Assembly (NCBI GenBank): GCA_964600965.1
Contig: CAZRLO010000107.1
Coordinates: 1 to 8,720 of the forward strand
DNA from: UBA5972 sp964600965
GTDB taxonomy: Bacteria; Pseudomonadota; Alphaproteobacteria; Rhodobacterales; Rhodobacteraceae
DNA: 8,720 bases
Reading direction: 5' to 3'
Positions within the stretch are counted from its first letter, which is position 1, and every line of letters starts with the position of its first letter. Under the pieces are notes generated by a model, which saw only the letters and a program-made list of their open reading frames with translations, was not told where the DNA came from and ran no database searches. Of the stretch, positions 6,128 through 8,720 are shown piece after piece. The position numbers were made by a program, and so were the translations under genes.

Positions 6128-6904
6128 ATGAACGCGATGCCGGCAATCCGCAGTTTTCACGTTACGCTGTTCGCGTTGATCACGGCACTTGCGACCGCGT
6201 CTTTCGCGGATACCCGCGCGGCGACCGGTGCGGCGTCCGACAACGAAGATATCGCGCTAAGCCTTGCAACATTGCTGCGCGCGGCCCGTGCGGTGATCTC
6301 GGAACAGCAGGACAATATCAACGATGCTGAAATAGGCGACAAGGGTCTCGGCCCCGAGGTGGTGATCCGGGTCGCAAAGGAGAATTTCGCCCGGGCCGTC
6401 GGAACTTCGATCGACGCCATTGATCCGCTGTCGCGCAAGGGGCGGTTGCTGGCGGCGGAATTGCAGGCGATCCGCACCGTCATGACCGAAGCGCAGGCCA
6501 CGATCAACGAAAAGGGGGTCGGACTGAAGGGATTTCTGCCGGCGGTCTTTGCCCGGCTGGTTGCGCACGAATTCACCGCCAATTCCGGCGACCGGGCGCT
6601 GTTGAAACTGACGGCGCCCAGAAACTATGTCCGCAATCGCGCCAACCGACCCGATCGGTGGGAAAACGAAGTGATCGAAACCCTTTTCAGGGCCCCGGAC
6701 CGCGCGGTCGGCCGCCACCATGTCGAAAACACGACTTTCGACGACCGGCGGGCCTTTCGTCTGATCCTGCCGGAATATTACACGGAATCCTGTCTGGCCT
6801 GCCACGGCGGACCGGCGGGCGAGACCGACATCACCGGCGGGCAAAAGGAAGGCGGCGTGCTGGGCGAACTTGGCGGCGCGATTTCGGTCGTGATTTTCAA
6901 CTGA
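6128..6904 (+). CDS. Periplasmic c-type heme protein, DUF3365/Tll0287-like domain
   Basis: A 258-residue exported protein. Residues 1-27 look like a signal peptide (hydrophobic core VTLFALITALATA, then ASFA with cleavage before D28). The mature part resembles the Tll0287-like heme-binding family (DUF3365): helical N-terminal half with RAARAVISEQQDNIN and INEKGVGLKGF, then TAPRNYVRNRANRPDRWE (162-179), and near the C-terminus the heme c attachment motif C222-L-A-C225-H226 in YYTESCLACHGGP, followed by KEGGVLGELGGAIS (240-253). The family is associated with redox or ligand sensing, often next to signalling proteins; the precise role is unknown. Here a chemoreceptor gene follows by 70 bases. ATG 6128 is chosen over an in-frame GTG at 6008 because AGGGA (6113-6117) precedes it and the signal peptide then sits at the N-terminus; the GTG would bury it behind 40 residues. 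Two 37-residue segments (51-87, 113-149) are an internal duplication. Confidence 0.82.
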   Translation: MNAMPAIRSFHVTLFALITALATASFADTRAATGAASDNEDIALSLATLLRAARAVISEQQDNINDAEIGDKGLGPEVVIRVAKENFARAVGTSIDAIDPLSRKGRLLAAELQAIRTVMTEAQATINEKGVGLKGFLPAVFARLVAHEFTANSGDRALLKLTAPRNYVRNRANRPDRWENEVIETLFRAPDRAVGRHHVENTTFDDRRAFRLILPEYYTESCLACHGGPAGETDITGGQKEGGVLGELGGAISVVIFN

Positions 6905-6974
6905 TGACCGGGACGCGGCAAGCAATTCGCACAAGTCCAATGCGGGGCTGCGGGCAATTCTCACGGGAAATCGG

Positions 6975-8720
6975 ATGACAAACCTTTCAATTCGAAGCCG
7001 TTTGTTGTTGCTGTCGGGCTTGCTTTTGCTGCTGATGATGGCGTCTAACCTGTTTCTTCGCAGCAGGCTTGTCGTCGAAAAGGCCGCGCTGGAGACCAGC
7101 GTGAACATCCTGTCGGACATCAGCGACACGCTGAGCGTTGGCGGCGTCGCGCTGGCCGAGATCGGGGAAACCCTCCGGGCGGGAAACCTGACCTTGCAGG
7201 AAGATGTCACAACGCTCGGCGAGCTGGCGGCTGCCAATCAAGCGTTGCGGGCCTTTGGCGAGATGAAATACTGGTTGACCGATCTTGAGGTTAGCTGGCT
7301 CAACCAGTCCGAAACCAAGGCCGAAAATGCCCGCGATGAACTTGCCGGACTGCTGAGTGAACTTGAGATCATCGCGGCCCCGGATCAGATCGCGACGATC
7401 GACCATCATGTCGCGCTGGTCTATGACCTGTCGATCCGGGCGGTCGATGCCTATATCGATCAGAACCGTGTGCAGGGTAACAGCCTGTCGGCGCAGGCGC
7501 GAACCAGCATGCGGATCGTGGACGATATTCTGATCTCGATCGCGGAAAGTCTGCGGCAGAAAAGCGCTGATGCGCGGCAAAATGCGGTGAACGCGGCCGT
7601 GATCGCCATGACCAAGGTCGATCTTGGGCTGGCGCGATCCAACGATGCGATCATCGTCTCGCAGGAAGGCGTGGTTGAAACCGACGCAGCGGCGGATGTG
7701 GCGCGGTTCGCCGCACGGTTCTCGGTCATTCAGATCGTCGTTTCGATGCTCATGGCGTTGGGGTTGACGTGGATGGTCGTGCGGTCCGTCATCGGGCCGC
7801 TGGCCCGGATCACGCGGGCGATGAAAGATCTGGCAAACGGCGAATTGGAAACGGAAATACCCTGTCTGGCGGACCGCAACGAACTGGGCGACGTGGCGCG
7901 CACGCTGGAACGCAACCGCGTCCTTGGCATTCAGGCGGCGCGCAGCCAGTCGGCGTTGGAAAACACGTCGGCCGCAGTGGTGATGGTGGATCCGGCGGGT
8001 GAAGTCGTTTTTGCCAATCAGGCGATGCAGGGGTTGTTTGCGACGCTGGGCGAAGCTCTGTCGGGCTCCGCGGCTGTTGCACCGGACGGTTTTACCAGGG
8101 CGACGATGTCGAGCGTCCGGTTTGACGAAATGCACAATATCGACGCGTGGGCCGGCGAGGGTCTGAGCAGAATCGTGGAACGAAGCAGGATGCGGATGAC
8201 CCTCGGCGATCACACGATCGATCTTGTGGCCGGTCCGGTTCTGGACCCGCGCGGCGAGCGGTTGGGTACGGTCGTGGAATGGAGCGACCTGACCCAGCAG
8301 GTCGCTTTCGAACGCGACATGGCCGAGCTCGTCGCCGCGGCCAGCAGCGGAGATTTCTCGCGGCGGCTGGATGAAACCGGCAAGGCGGATTTCATGCGCG
8401 GCCTGACAAGCAACATGAACCAACTGGTCGCCAAGGTCGATCGCGGCGTGAGCGATACCGTGGATATCATGGCCCATCTGGCCAGGGGGGATCTGACCAG
8501 CCGCATGACCGGCGATTATCAGGGCAGTTTCCTGAAGCTGAAGGAGGATGCGAATGGTATGGCCGACCAGATCAGCGCGATCGTCGGCCAGATCGCCACC
8601 GCCACCGCTTCGGTCCGCGCGGCGGCATCGCGGATAGATACCGGGGCCACCGAATTGTCGGCACGCGCGGAAAACCAGGCGGCCTCGCTACAGGAAACCG
8701 CCGCCGCGATGGAAGAAATC
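6975..8720 (+). CDS. Methyl-accepting chemotaxis protein with HAMP and PAS-like regions, partial at 3' end
   Basis: Inner-membrane chemoreceptor; 582 residues are present and the open frame runs off the window. Order of parts: first transmembrane helix about 10-29 (LLLLSGLLLLLMMASNLFL); helical periplasmic sensor region about 30-247; second transmembrane helix about 248-269; HAMP about 268-316 (GPLARITRAMKDLANGELE); a PAS-like domain about 322-445 (SALENTSAAVVMVDPAGEVVFANQAM, ending GTVVEWSDLTQQ); a HAMP-like linker about 450-540 (SSGDFSRRLD and ARGDLTSRMTGDYQG); and the beginning of the cytoplasmic signalling domain, with ATELSARAENQAASLQETAAAMEEI (558-582). The hairpin tip that binds CheA/CheW and the methylation sites are mostly outside. 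ATG 6975 has GGGA (6964-6967) 7 bases upstream. It probably belongs to one transcript with the heme protein gene. The ligand cannot be named from the sequence. Confidence 0.9.
   Translation, partial: MTNLSIRSRLLLLSGLLLLLMMASNLFLRSRLVVEKAALETSVNILSDISDTLSVGGVALAEIGETLRAGNLTLQEDVTTLGELAAANQALRAFGEMKYWLTDLEVSWLNQSETKAENARDELAGLLSELEIIAAPDQIATIDHHVALVYDLSIRAVDAYIDQNRVQGNSLSAQARTSMRIVDDILISIAESLRQKSADARQNAVNAAVIAMTKVDLGLARSNDAIIVSQEGVVETDAAADVARFAARFSVIQIVVSMLMALGLTWMVVRSVIGPLARITRAMKDLANGELETEIPCLADRNELGDVARTLERNRVLGIQAARSQSALENTSAAVVMVDPAGEVVFANQAMQGLFATLGEALSGSAAVAPDGFTRATMSSVRFDEMHNIDAWAGEGLSRIVERSRMRMTLGDHTIDLVAGPVLDPRGERLGTVVEWSDLTQQVAFERDMAELVAAASSGDFSRRLDETGKADFMRGLTSNMNQLVAKVDRGVSDTVDIMAHLARGDLTSRMTGDYQGSFLKLKEDANGMADQISAIVGQIATATASVRAAASRIDTGATELSARAENQAASLQETAAAMEEI

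Noticed and set aside
6987..8477. Minus-strand open frame of 496 codons opposite the chemoreceptor
   Set aside because: The translation is rich in His, Arg, Asp and Gln in a pattern typical of antisense of a G+C-rich gene; the plus strand encodes a clear chemoreceptor.

Overview
The window looks like chromosomal DNA from a G+C-rich alphaproteobacterium. The protein sequences resemble serine-cycle enzymes of Methylobacterium-type organisms, and the chemotaxis receptor points to a motile cell. No insertion sequence, phage gene, CRISPR array, tRNA or rRNA gene was seen. The genus cannot be fixed from the sequence.

Left part (1-2294, minus strand): a class V aminotransferase gene, most likely serine-glyoxylate aminotransferase (sgaA), is followed 23 bases later by mtkA, the beta subunit of malate-CoA ligase, which runs off the left edge. 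An AT-rich region of about 240 bases then separates this operon from a divergent plus-strand gene for a NarL/LuxR-type regulator (2536-3198), whose receiver domain lacks some of the usual signature residues.

Middle (3199-5867, plus strand): a 400-base non-coding stretch holds a degenerate 8-bp-period tandem repeat ending in a near-perfect 28-bp palindrome, a pair of 10-bp direct repeats, a TTGACA promoter element and an inverted repeat that covers the ribosome binding site and start of the next gene. Then come mcl (malyl-CoA lyase) and, 4 bases after it, a MOFRL-family glycerate 2-kinase starting at TTG.

Together these four enzymes form a connected part of the serine cycle. Malate is activated to malyl-CoA (MtkAB) and split to acetyl-CoA and glyoxylate (Mcl). 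Glyoxylate is aminated to glycine with serine as donor (SgaA), giving hydroxypyruvate. After reduction by an enzyme not in the window, glycerate is phosphorylated to 2-phosphoglycerate (GckA). The pathway is split into two divergent blocks with a regulator between them, so the regulator is the obvious candidate to control them; that is inference.

Right part (6128-8720, plus strand): a secreted c-type-heme protein of the DUF3365/Tll0287-like family lies 70 bases upstream of a methyl-accepting chemotaxis protein with HAMP and PAS-like regions, cut by the right edge. The pair may form a periplasmic redox or gas sensing unit. It has no evident metabolic link to the serine-cycle genes.

Nothing here is clearly a new biological system. 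The most interesting points are the regulatory architecture in front of mcl, the divergent aminotransferase, the atypical regulator and the heme protein/chemoreceptor pair.
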